Source: a virus. From it: a DNA stretch of 39,677 nucleotides. The notes under the pieces are model-generated. The model did not search any database, was not told where the DNA came from, and saw only the letters and a list, made by a program, of their open reading frames with translations. The translations under genes were made by a program, and so were the position numbers. Of the stretch, positions 1-8,493 are shown piece after piece. Each line of letters opens with the position of its first letter. The stretch's first letter is position 1. The DNA lies in IMG/VR virus record IMGVR_UViG_3300020472_000064, positions 1 to 39,677 of that record; one strand, given 5' to 3'.

Positions 1-595
1 CGCCGGCTGGAGAATTTATCTTATAGGAGTCAACAGATCCTGAATCTGTTATAGTCATTGGAGAACCATCATGTGGAGTGAGCCACGAACCGGTGCCGAG
101 CTGCAGGGAAAAGCTACCCTTTTTGATCTCGTCCTTCACTAAAAGTCTAGAAAAATTAAAGAATATAGCGTTATCGTGCTTTGTACCTCCATCACCGGAT
201 AGGTCTCCGTCCTGATCAAACCTCTTTACGATACTGGACGTATTGAATCCTGCTAGGACCTGGGCCATCTGATTATAAACATTAACCTTCTTTGATGTCT
301 GGGCGGTGCCTGCAGTAGTGATCGCTGAAGAAGAGAGTGAGTTTCCTCCGACGGAGCTTGTACTGAAGCCCGCAGTAATGTCAAATATATGATTTGTTGA
401 AGAACTTTGATAAGGGTAATCATATACAGACTGAAACATTCCGTGAGAAAACGTCTTTATGTTCACCTCTCTTCCTGAAGTGTTTACATTGTATGTTCCG
501 GATACCAGAGTACCCGTAATGGGTATGCTCTCATGTAGTAATGTTCTTGATGTTGTTTTGTCTGTCTGCGTTAATGTTTTAAACGAAATTGCCAT
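1..595 (-). CDS. Structural-type phage protein, 3' end cut by window edge
   Basis: An open frame starts at ATG 595 and runs 198 codons without a stop to the window edge, so the C-terminus is missing. The start follows a good ribosome binding site (GGAG, then a run of A). The protein begins MAISFKTLTQTDKTTSRTLL and is rich in Ser, Thr, Gly and Asn with few Cys. It also contains VYNQMAQVLAG and a segment reading FFNFSRLLVKDEIKKGSFSL. This composition and its position at the end of a tail/baseplate gene block suggest a virion protein, perhaps distal tail or fibre. I recognise no named family. It is separated by 49 bp from the preceding gene. The gene is clearly real; its function is inferred from context only. 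Confidence 0.8.
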   Translation of the reverse strand, partial: MAISFKTLTQTDKTTSRTLLHESIPITGTLVSGTYNVNTSGREVNIKTFSHGMFQSVYDYPYQSSSTNHIFDITAGFSTSSVGGNSLSSSAITTAGTAQTSKKVNVYNQMAQVLAGFNTSSIVKRFDQDGDLSGDGGTKHDNAIFFNFSRLLVKDEIKKGSFSLQLGTGSWLTPHDGSPMTITDSGSVDSYKINSPAG

Positions 596-644
596 TTTTT
601 TCTCCTACGTAAACTTTTAATTCATTTAATGCGTTCTATTTTAA

Positions 645-1682
645 TCACGCGAATTTTGTTCCTTTTATTATTCTTATCGGAACGTCTATCGAAAACCCAG
701 TGGTTGCGCCGGCGATCGATATTGTAGTATCTATAAATTTATATTCTTGGATGTTACCGCCGCGGTGGGCAAGATTGGCGCCTGTGTTGCCAAATTCGTC
801 AAATAAACTCTCCCCTCGCTGGACTAGGTCCGATGCCCTGGGGACTAGTCTCAAGACTGAGCCCAATGGGCCGTCGAAAACTTCTCCGTCTTTTCGTAAA
901 GACAAGTCTGCTTGATCAGTAGAGTTTGAGATTTCTTCTCTCGAACGAATGGATGCATTTTCGAACTTATCTCGGGGGCCCATAATAGGAGAACCGAATT
1001 GGGAGTCTACTATATAATATGTTGCTATCCCATCATCATCTATAAACTGATGGTTTAATTTGGCCGCAGATATGCCATGATCAGCGGCACTCACCATGCC
1101 ATCTAGGCTTATCAATCGATGATCTACTTTGACTATGAAAGAACGCTCTAGAAGTTCCCCGGGTAGATCATCGGCAATTGTCAAGCTTGAATCTCCTGAA
1201 TCTATCCCCTGGTCGATGCAAATATGTGTCGTGACATTTGAGAATTTTCCGCGGACGCCGTGAAGGATTCCCGAGGCTGGGTTAGTCCGGACGTCGTTTG
1301 GTTGCTCTCCAATGTTATATGTCATTGTGTCCGCCATTAGGTAGAACCCAGGAAACCCAGCATATGGCGAGTGGCGAGGGTCAGTGCCGTTGACTTTCAA
1401 AGTTGGCAAGTATAAAAGACTATCATCGACAAGTGTCATCAATCTAGATTTCATAAGTGACTGATCGCTAGTAAACGCCTCCAATAGCGGAGTTTGCATG
1501 ATCTCCAAGTCATAAAATGCAGACCCTCTTGTGTCGCCCGGGGCCCAGAGGCCATAGTTTACCTCCTCGTCGCCGAGAGCAAACTTTGCTATGTTAAAAT
1601 TACCTGCTGCTAAGCGCTTGCGACCTAGGTCTGTCAATACGGCATCAAGTATAATATCGCCGGAATTGTCTAAAAATGCCAT
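645..1682 (-). CDS. Virion protein, paralogue of the 282-residue protein
   Basis: This 345-residue protein starts at ATG 1682 behind a strong AAGGAG site. Its first 45 residues (MAFLDNSGDIILDAVLTDLG, then RKRLAAG-F and a D-E-E-x-x-Y stretch) match the N-terminus of the 282-residue protein at 7641-8489: MAF-x-D, a hydrophobic strand, LT-x-x-G, L-x-x-G-x-F, D-[DE]-x-x-x-Y. The two therefore look like paralogues sharing an N-terminal domain, with unrelated or strongly diverged C-terminal parts. The rest is mixed alpha/beta with no recognised enzyme motif. It is the only gene here preceded by a gap over 100 bp, and that gap carries a candidate promoter, so it may head its own transcript. A tail or baseplate structural role is inferred from neighbours. 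Confidence 0.85.
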   Translation of the reverse strand: MAFLDNSGDIILDAVLTDLGRKRLAAGNFNIAKFALGDEEVNYGLWAPGDTRGSAFYDLEIMQTPLLEAFTSDQSLMKSRLMTLVDDSLLYLPTLKVNGTDPRHSPYAGFPGFYLMADTMTYNIGEQPNDVRTNPASGILHGVRGKFSNVTTHICIDQGIDSGDSSLTIADDLPGELLERSFIVKVDHRLISLDGMVSAADHGISAAKLNHQFIDDDGIATYYIVDSQFGSPIMGPRDKFENASIRSREEISNSTDQADLSLRKDGEVFDGPLGSVLRLVPRASDLVQRGESLFDEFGNTGANLAHRGGNIQEYKFIDTTISIAGATTGFSIDVPIRIIKGTKFA

Positions 1683-1712
1683 TATGGTGCTCCTTTTTGT
1701 CTGAAATCATTA

Positions 1713-1723
1713 ATAAATAGTAT
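1713..1723 (-). promoter_or_regulatory. Candidate phage promoter motif before the 345-residue gene
   Basis: Read on the coding strand, ATACTATTTAT ends 30 nt before the ATG at 1682, upstream of the AAGGAG ribosome site. The identical 11-mer lies before the gp25-like gene at 24182-24192, again in a short intergenic gap. Position and repetition fit a -10-type element, possibly read by the gp55-like sigma factor encoded in this window. It is not the T4 late consensus in this orientation, and no -35 element is obvious. The assignment is inference. Confidence 0.35.
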
Positions 1724-1729
1724 TTTATC

Positions 1730-1744
1730 AAAGAATAATTCTTT
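1730..1744. repeat. AT-rich 15-bp palindrome in the largest intergenic gap
   Basis: AAAGAATAATTCTTT has perfect 7-bp arms around one central base. It lies a few bases upstream of the candidate promoter motif, in the 118-bp gap after the 920-residue gene. It could be an operator-like site, or a weak hairpin at the end of the upstream transcript. Being almost all A/T, it would be a poor intrinsic terminator. Chance occurrence in AT-rich DNA is possible. Confidence 0.3.
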
Positions 1745-1800
1745 TTATTTGCTTTAAGCTTTTTCATTTTCGATTGACTGTACTTTGTTTTTTGCACTTC

Positions 1801-4563
1801 TCAATCACTTTCATTGTTATAGTTAACTCCGGTGGGTACCTGGTCAGGTAGTCGAACACCTAAAGATGTTTTTATTACTTCAGATGATGAAGCCTCATTC
1901 CGCGTTCTTTGCGCTCGGTGTTCCTCAGTGAAACACCCGGTTTGTGCGCGTAGGCCAGGGATGGAGCCCAAGCCAATGGCTCCGGACCGGGCTTTTACCA
2001 TATTTGGCAACAACTCTCCGTGATTGAGAGATAGTTGCGACCAGGTTGTCATTATCTGTATCTTTTTTCCAGTCACAGATGAAATTATCTCTATTAAAAA
2101 CTTTTTATTCCACAAATTACTTTCTTCGTCCACGCCGAGATGTAGGTTGGTGGTACCCCTTGTCGTCTCAAGAAGTGATTTTGTGTCACCTAAATTATCT
2201 GAATATTCGCTTGCTTTGTTAAAGTTAATCGCCCGCTGAGGTGCCGCGGGCGCAACTGAAACCTGCTGATTGAAAGACAAGAGGTATTCTTGTGCTTGTT
2301 CTGCAAACTCATACTCCTCGATCTCATGATCCACGCCGTCGCCGAAGCTATTTAATCTGTATCGGTATACTTTAGTTGGGTTTGAAATCCCTGCGTAGTC
2401 TCTGGCTCGAAAGGTAATATAATAATCCCTGTTTGGTTCAACCGACTTTTTAAATGATGGGCTGTTGATTGTGGTCTCATACTTTCTACCTAAAATAAAA
2501 TCTTGATACCTTGCAGGAGGATCGTCTAACACAAGAAGCTGATAGTGTGTTGGGTCCGAGTCTGATTTGTATCTCACCTCTGCATCCCGGTATACCCCAA
2601 CATTTTGGGACATTTTCATATTTTCTATTATTTCCAGATCTTCTTCCAATATTGCTATTGGCTTCTCTAGCAGCTGCCCAAGGCGCGGGGTGAACCAAAG
2701 CCAGACTAAATCTGTTGTCAGTGTTTCTACAGGTAAGAACCAGACGTCTGGGGGCAAAGGTGGCGCGTCGACTATTAGCAATTCCTGCTGAAAGTATGGT
2801 GCTTCGACAAAAGACACGTTGTCATTTTGATATACCTCGAATTCAATTCCAAAACCACCTCCGACGTCATGAGCGATGGTTGGGTAACCCGAGCGATCTA
2901 AGATATGACGATATACATAATTCGACCCAAGAACCATGTTAACGGTATATAAACTGTAGGTGTATCTTTTTCCAAAGTTCACTTGTGTATCTATGAAATC
3001 TACGCGGTCGGTGTCAGGATCGTTAAAAAAGTAAAAGTTCTGAATTATGTCATTTGTTTGAGCATCTCTTTTTTCGAGTCTATAAGCTATAACTTCAGAA
3101 TAAGATAATTCATCATTCATTATTTTCTTAAAATCCCTTTTCTTATTTGCAAGATGCGCTTTCATCCAGTTTTTAAAAAGAAATGTGAGAACATTCTGTT
3201 GGGTACTCCAGAGCCCGAGAAGGTCCGGGTCTTGCTCGCGCAGGCGCTGTTCTTGCATCCAGTTTTCAATCGCCAAGAAAGATAAAGGGAAAGATGCCGG
3301 ATCTAGAATAAGTTTTAATTTCCGATAGAAAGAAGGATGATTAACTGGGTCTATATATTTTTCAAATTTTTCTAAAAAACTCTCGTATGTGTAAGGCCGG
3401 TGGTTGAGCGATGTTCCGTCGTTGGCTGATATACCTACAAAATCTGAAATCTTTTCGTCCAAAATCTGTGTATATATTGTTTCATTTGATGGAGATTCTA
3501 CGTCTAACATTCCCAAAATCAAGGGGTCCATGTTTAGCTCCTTTGCTTTAGCTGCAATTGGGCTATCCTGTTTTATATCAAATGAGATCTTAGTGTAAAA
3601 ATCGTAGTTCCTCCTGAACACTCTTCTAAAGGAAGAGTATTCTGAATCTGTATTGTTTTCAGAATTTGTTGCCAACAATGTAATATCATTAATCATTGAT
3701 AGTTTATTTGCTGGAAATTTATGCGTTTGTACTCCCGGAGTGCCGGATTCGCAATATTCCGGGCGTTCCATATATTCCATTGCAAATTTTTCGTATAAAC
3801 TCTTCTTCATAAGTTCGCTTTCTCTTGTGCCGTCGGGGCCCCGGGCGAGCATTTCCTGCTCTAAAGGTGTTAAGTGATCAGAAATGAATACTTGCATCGA
3901 TGTAAGTTCGGGGAGCCGAATGTTCAAACCATCAGCCTCCTTGGCAAAAAAAGAAGCCGGTGCGTTGAACGCAGTATCCGTAAGCACAACTCCAGGGCCC
4001 TGTGTGCGGATTGACGATTTCATCCAGTCCCTTATTTTTTCATCATCGCGTTGGCCGAAGCGCTTGGCAACAGCGTTGAGGTCGAACAGACAGCGCACTC
4101 GGTTTTTCGTTAATATCGTGTTATCCTCCCATGCTGGTACGGTGGGGTCAACAATTACTCTGAAGTCTAAACCGGTCGAAGACAAATCTGGAACTAAAGA
4201 ATTGTTAAATATATGATTGTGGCGGCCATTTTCGGAGAATACTTTACCGACAACGAAACGAAACGAATCATAATACTTTGAAGGCGCCGGGTTGTTATTA
4301 GTGTAAAAGGACTTCGCTGCATCGCGGCCGTCTCGCCAAGGTTGTTGTGCTCTGTTCACCTGTATTGAATCTGAGTAATATAGGTTTCTAGGGACCATGG
4401 TACAGACTCGTGAAATAGGCCGGTCTGGAAAATTTTGTTCCACACTTGGAAAGACAGGCTCGTCGAACTTAACCATAGGTGGGTCCGGCGGAACTTCTTC
4501 GCCGGGTTGAGGCCGGGGTGGTGGCTCCAATTCTTCACACGGGTTATCGATGTTTTCTGCCAT
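1801..4563 (-). CDS. Large virion protein (920 aa) with fibronectin-III-like segments
   Basis: It starts at ATG 4563, three bases after the upstream stop, behind a GGAGG site. The first about 40 residues are proline- and glutamate-rich (CEELEPPPRPQPGEEVPPDPP), probably a flexible arm. Residues about 510-560 contain an FDTQV-like strand pattern (DFIDTQVNFGKRYTYSLYTV). Residues about 650-740 end in DYYITFRARDYAGISNPTKV, which resembles the closing strands of a fibronectin-III fold. No catalytic motif is visible. With its neighbours this points to an extended tail or baseplate-periphery protein. The family name is unknown to me; the Fn3 call is by eye, and other beta-sandwich folds are possible. 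Confidence 0.8.
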   Translation of the reverse strand: MAENIDNPCEELEPPPRPQPGEEVPPDPPMVKFDEPVFPSVEQNFPDRPISRVCTMVPRNLYYSDSIQVNRAQQPWRDGRDAAKSFYTNNNPAPSKYYDSFRFVVGKVFSENGRHNHIFNNSLVPDLSSTGLDFRVIVDPTVPAWEDNTILTKNRVRCLFDLNAVAKRFGQRDDEKIRDWMKSSIRTQGPGVVLTDTAFNAPASFFAKEADGLNIRLPELTSMQVFISDHLTPLEQEMLARGPDGTRESELMKKSLYEKFAMEYMERPEYCESGTPGVQTHKFPANKLSMINDITLLATNSENNTDSEYSSFRRVFRRNYDFYTKISFDIKQDSPIAAKAKELNMDPLILGMLDVESPSNETIYTQILDEKISDFVGISANDGTSLNHRPYTYESFLEKFEKYIDPVNHPSFYRKLKLILDPASFPLSFLAIENWMQEQRLREQDPDLLGLWSTQQNVLTFLFKNWMKAHLANKKRDFKKIMNDELSYSEVIAYRLEKRDAQTNDIIQNFYFFNDPDTDRVDFIDTQVNFGKRYTYSLYTVNMVLGSNYVYRHILDRSGYPTIAHDVGGGFGIEFEVYQNDNVSFVEAPYFQQELLIVDAPPLPPDVWFLPVETLTTDLVWLWFTPRLGQLLEKPIAILEEDLEIIENMKMSQNVGVYRDAEVRYKSDSDPTHYQLLVLDDPPARYQDFILGRKYETTINSPSFKKSVEPNRDYYITFRARDYAGISNPTKVYRYRLNSFGDGVDHEIEEYEFAEQAQEYLLSFNQQVSVAPAAPQRAINFNKASEYSDNLGDTKSLLETTRGTTNLHLGVDEESNLWNKKFLIEIISSVTGKKIQIMTTWSQLSLNHGELLPNMVKARSGAIGLGSIPGLRAQTGCFTEEHRAQRTRNEASSSEVIKTSLGVRLPDQVPTGVNYNNESD

Positions 4564-4566
4564 CTT

Positions 4567-7500
4567 CTATACCTCCAAGAACATCACATTATTTACAGGT
4601 GGCGGCGATGATGCATCCGCAGGGGGCCGGCAACTTACGCAAATCAGTCTCTTGATACCGGGCCGAGCGTTTAGGTTTGGCGGGGCGGCAATATTAAAGT
4701 CGCTCATATGAATGCCGCGGTGACCAGGCAATATAATTTCAAAGTGGGCACTTTGAGTCTGATAGGGATCCCTAGGTCTCACATCTCTTGGTTGCGGTGG
4801 GACAGTTCCCTCAAACATATCAAAATAACTAGTGTTATAAGAAATTCTCTCATAAATCTTATTTTTTAGGTTCATCGAAGAGTGTACCGTTTCATAGAAC
4901 GCCCCCAAAAGATCCCTCGTTTTAACAAGGTCTTCGTATTTTCTTTCGACCTCTTCAATGAAGTGGTCCTTATCTTTAGCAATATATATTGAATCACAAA
5001 TTTCTTTTTTAATTTCATCGCTCAAATCCGTGTCTGTAAATTCGAGGCCTCGGGATAGGACATCATAATCTAACGAGTTCAATATTGTTCCCCCTCTTGA
5101 CAAGCCAAGGGTTATGCCTCCTTGATATCTTTGTATCGCATGTGGATAATATGATGGGGGCTTGTCGACTTCTCCCGTTGATGGACCAGAGAAGTCTTGT
5201 TGGCTATTAAACAAATAAGATAATTTAAGATTTATATTTGCTTTTGTTATTGTTGGAAGCATGTTGTATTCCGCAATAGTCGACACCTCCCTAACCGCGG
5301 CTGGCCTATTTCTTCTTCTGTTTTTGCTTCTTTTGTTTTTTTGCTTTTTATTTGCTGTGCCTTTCTTTTCTGCGATCGAGACAGATTCCTTACCACCCTC
5401 TTCACTTGAGGCGCAGTCGATCGTTATAAATCGATTTGGTAGCAGTTGTAGGTTGCCGGAGTCAGAGAGGCGTTTTTTAATCAACTTCGAATAAGCCTTA
5501 ATTTTCATTGAAGTGTCGTTCTTTAATCCCGGGGGAGCATAGTCTGATAACAAGGTTTCATTTGAAAACGCGTGAGCGTATACACCAAGGGGACTGCTGA
5601 CTGTTATGGACTTGATCAGACCCACACCTGCAGTGCTCACCGCTGATTTTTCCGTATTTCTTTGGCTGTCGTACCCGACAGTCACTCCGGCTGAGAGAAT
5701 AAGCTTGAGAGAGTTTATCATCTCTGCCATAATTTCAGCAAATTCACCTAGATCTTCCAATTTTGCACTATTCAAATCTAAAAGCCTCTTCAAATCGGTC
5801 ATCTCGTCTTGGATTTCTTCTTTTTTGTTGCCAGATATTAATGTTTTTATTTTTCTAAAATGCTCTATCAGGCCCAGAACAGTATATTCATTTTTTGGGT
5901 CGACCTTAAAGCTCCCCACAAAGGATCTGGAATAGTAATCATAATTTCCCGTGACGGTCTGTCGCTCGGGGATTATTTTCATTGGTATTTTTGCTTCAAA
6001 GAGAAACTTTTCATATTCCGATAGTGCCTCTTTTGATGATCTATATAGGGATTCTATCATATCATAGATTCCGTCATTTAATATTAGGTCGACTACATAA
6101 GTATATTTTCCATAATTGATATTATGAAACAAGTCATAGTCACTGATAATAAACTGTCTTGAATATTTGGGCCCAGACTGAGTGATGTTGCGGCCTGATG
6201 CGTCGCGTGATTTGAGAGTTATCAGTTCAACCTCTTCCAGAGATCCCCTCTCGGACTTAGCATGAAAGAGTCGATGCTTTAGTTTGTTTTTAAAATCTGT
6301 CGACTTTTCGTCTACCTTTTTATCCGAAGAGGATACAATATATACATCCTGGCTATTTTTTTCATACTTTGTATATTTTTTACTCTGTCTTTCATTTATT
6401 TCATGTGGGCGATTGGTTACTCTTCTTCTTGAAATGTTTATATTTTTAATATTGCTCTTGTATATACACTCCGATACTATTTCTTCGTTTCCCAGTCGGT
6501 GGTGGAAATCCAAAACATACCCCAACCGAGATCGGTGTCGGACCGTATCTAGAAAGTTGATACCGGTAACGCAACCATAGTGACTTTCCTCTAGGGCTTT
6601 TGTGATTTCAACATCCGATATTAGGTTTATGAATGCCTCGGGAGAAGAGTTATAATCCACTATGTTAGGGCGCTTTAGACAATGTTCCCTTGCGTGGGTC
6701 AAAAGATTGTTTGTAAGGTCTTCCGCAGACTTAATTGCACTGTTGTGTCGCAGCGCTGATCTCAAATTAGAAACAGGACTAAGAAGTGCATGGTTGTGAC
6801 CAACGAAAGACTGGGCTTGGCCGGATGCATCGATGGTTGTTTGGGTTTTTGCAATTGCGAGGTCCGATGACGTTTTGTAGTTCCTTATCTTTCTCACTTC
6901 GAGGCGGGGCCCGGGATTGGCCCGGGAGCCGGCTGACCATCCAACATATCCAGTTGGATCAGGGTCATCATCGGCCCGGTGGTGGACTGGCCCGAAATAT
7001 GGTTGTAAAAGCGAGTCGCCAGAAACTGAACCGTACTCAGAACTAGCGCCAGGATCTCGGACATAAAATATATCAACAAACTCCGGAACCGATAAAATAG
7101 AATCGTCGGTTGTACGCGAAAGCATCAAATCATATGCGATATTAGCCCCACCGGTGGACCCGTCTGGCTCGGCGTTGGTAGTGACTCTCGTGTGAGCGAA
7201 ACACACCAAATGCAAGTTATTGGTTTCCAGGTCTTCATACTCCTCTTCCGTGTTGTATCCTATCTCTACAGATGCTCGAATTTCATTTCTATAATCATTC
7301 GAAAAATCAGTTTCAGTATACCGTGTTGGATCCTCAATTGACAGGACTTCTCCAAGAGTCAAGAAAACTCTACCTCTCTGCTGAGTTTCCCCTCTAAGTA
7401 TCGACTTAATCGCTGACTCTCGGAGCGCTGGATCTTTAAAATTTGTCAACAATCCGATATTGGAGTCATCCAAGACAATAAAATGGAAGTATAACAAATC

Positions 7501-7641
7501 TAGAATACTCGCGAGGCCAGTACGCGTCTGAGAGGTGTTCGGCAAATTTAAACAAAAATCTACTTTTATTTTTTTACTTGATGTTGATACGTGTATTTTT
7601 TTTGTTGTTATTATTGGAAATAGGTCCTGACCGTATGACAT
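4567..7641 (-). CDS. Large virion protein (1024 aa) with a polybasic linker
   Basis: The ATG at 7641 shares one base with the stop of the upstream gene (TAATG), with GAGG just ahead, so translation is probably coupled. The N-terminal 130 residues start FPIITTKKIHVSTSSKKIKV and look beta-rich. The middle has helical, charged stretches (about residues 580-680). Near residues 755-785 lies a striking basic tract (KKQKNKRSKNRRRNRP) between otherwise mixed or acidic segments. The C-terminus is proline-rich and hydrophobic. No enzymatic signature was found. Placement between tail genes suggests a virion role; its exact position in the particle is unknown. Confidence 0.8.
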   Translation of the reverse strand: MSYGQDLFPIITTKKIHVSTSSKKIKVDFCLNLPNTSQTRTGLASILDLLYFHFIVLDDSNIGLLTNFKDPALRESAIKSILRGETQQRGRVFLTLGEVLSIEDPTRYTETDFSNDYRNEIRASVEIGYNTEEEYEDLETNNLHLVCFAHTRVTTNAEPDGSTGGANIAYDLMLSRTTDDSILSVPEFVDIFYVRDPGASSEYGSVSGDSLLQPYFGPVHHRADDDPDPTGYVGWSAGSRANPGPRLEVRKIRNYKTSSDLAIAKTQTTIDASGQAQSFVGHNHALLSPVSNLRSALRHNSAIKSAEDLTNNLLTHAREHCLKRPNIVDYNSSPEAFINLISDVEITKALEESHYGCVTGINFLDTVRHRSRLGYVLDFHHRLGNEEIVSECIYKSNIKNINISRRRVTNRPHEINERQSKKYTKYEKNSQDVYIVSSSDKKVDEKSTDFKNKLKHRLFHAKSERGSLEEVELITLKSRDASGRNITQSGPKYSRQFIISDYDLFHNINYGKYTYVVDLILNDGIYDMIESLYRSSKEALSEYEKFLFEAKIPMKIIPERQTVTGNYDYYSRSFVGSFKVDPKNEYTVLGLIEHFRKIKTLISGNKKEEIQDEMTDLKRLLDLNSAKLEDLGEFAEIMAEMINSLKLILSAGVTVGYDSQRNTEKSAVSTAGVGLIKSITVSSPLGVYAHAFSNETLLSDYAPPGLKNDTSMKIKAYSKLIKKRLSDSGNLQLLPNRFITIDCASSEEGGKESVSIAEKKGTANKKQKNKRSKNRRRNRPAAVREVSTIAEYNMLPTITKANINLKLSYLFNSQQDFSGPSTGEVDKPPSYYPHAIQRYQGGITLGLSRGGTILNSLDYDVLSRGLEFTDTDLSDEIKKEICDSIYIAKDKDHFIEEVERKYEDLVKTRDLLGAFYETVHSSMNLKNKIYERISYNTSYFDMFEGTVPPQPRDVRPRDPYQTQSAHFEIILPGHRGIHMSDFNIAAPPNLNARPGIKRLICVSCRPPADASSPPPVNNVMFLEV

Positions 7642-8489
7642 TAATCCTCACCTCTCTTATAATAATTACGCGATTGGGCACTTTTGTGTTCTATTTCTTC
7701 TATTTCTTCATCTGTTTTTATTGTAAAATATTTATTTACTTTTTCAGAAGTGTCCAATTTGATCAGCAGATCATCTGATTCTTCGGATTCAACAACTTCA
7801 TATATATTCAAGTGAAAATTTTCAAGACCAGTGAAAACACTCATCTCTTGGATGTCTATTATCAGATCATCCGAATTTACTATAAGTTTTGAGTTATCTG
7901 AAAAGATAACTTCTTTTGATGTTATATCTGCAAAAATTTCGTCGTTCAAGATTCTAGTTTCACCTGGGGGGGAGAGATCGCCCCTATCCTCTCGGAGAAT
8001 GTATAGCGGGTTAATATTTAATATGGGATACTTTTTTTGAATGCCGGAGCCGGTGAGCGTAGAGAACTGGACTGCTTCGATCTTCGACCCTTCGGTTCTT
8101 AAATCGAAACGCGGAGGCTGCTGCTTGAACGTTTCCTGATCTGATAAAGGATATAGCAATATTCTCTCCTGCACATGAGGGAATGCTGTCTTTTTTATTT
8201 CTTCAAATCTTGCGAGGTCACCAGAGTCGATGAGTGACGCTTCATAAGCATATCTTTCTTGTACGGGCAGGGTTAAATATTGAGTCTTTAGTTTTGGTGT
8301 TTCATCCAATATTCTTGTTTCTGTGTCGTTCTGATGCTCTGAAAAGCCCGCGAAGGCGGAATTGTACAAAATATCATCGTCAAAAAATTGATAATAAACT
8401 GGCTTGAAAACCCCTCTTGATAGTAGATTTTTGCCAAACTGGGTTAGTTCAACATCTATTACTTCTTGTTTTTGGTCGAAAAATGCCAT
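7641..8489 (-). CDS. Virion protein with MAF-x-D N-terminal domain (282 aa)
   Basis: The protein begins MAFFDQKQEVIDVELTQFGK and continues LLSRG-F, then D-D-D-x-x-Y. This matches the start of the 345-residue protein at the left end. It is acidic overall (many Glu/Asp, especially residues 215-270) and has no catalytic motif I recognise. The start lies 4 bp after the stop of the 3951-residue gene, and its own stop overlaps the next ATG by one base. The position inside the tail/baseplate run and the paralogy suggest two related structural adaptors, perhaps binding a shared site on the virion through the common N-terminal domain. That role is inference. Confidence 0.85.
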   Translation of the reverse strand: MAFFDQKQEVIDVELTQFGKNLLSRGVFKPVYYQFFDDDILYNSAFAGFSEHQNDTETRILDETPKLKTQYLTLPVQERYAYEASLIDSGDLARFEEIKKTAFPHVQERILLYPLSDQETFKQQPPRFDLRTEGSKIEAVQFSTLTGSGIQKKYPILNINPLYILREDRGDLSPPGETRILNDEIFADITSKEVIFSDNSKLIVNSDDLIIDIQEMSVFTGLENFHLNIYEVVESEESDDLLIKLDTSEKVNKYFTIKTDEEIEEIEHKSAQSRNYYKRGED

Positions 8490-8493
8490 AATC

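Noticed and set aside
3884-4216. Plus-strand open frame of 110 codons
   Set aside because: It lies fully antisense within the 920-residue gene, has Ser/Arg-rich shadow-like composition, and no ribosome site or domain.
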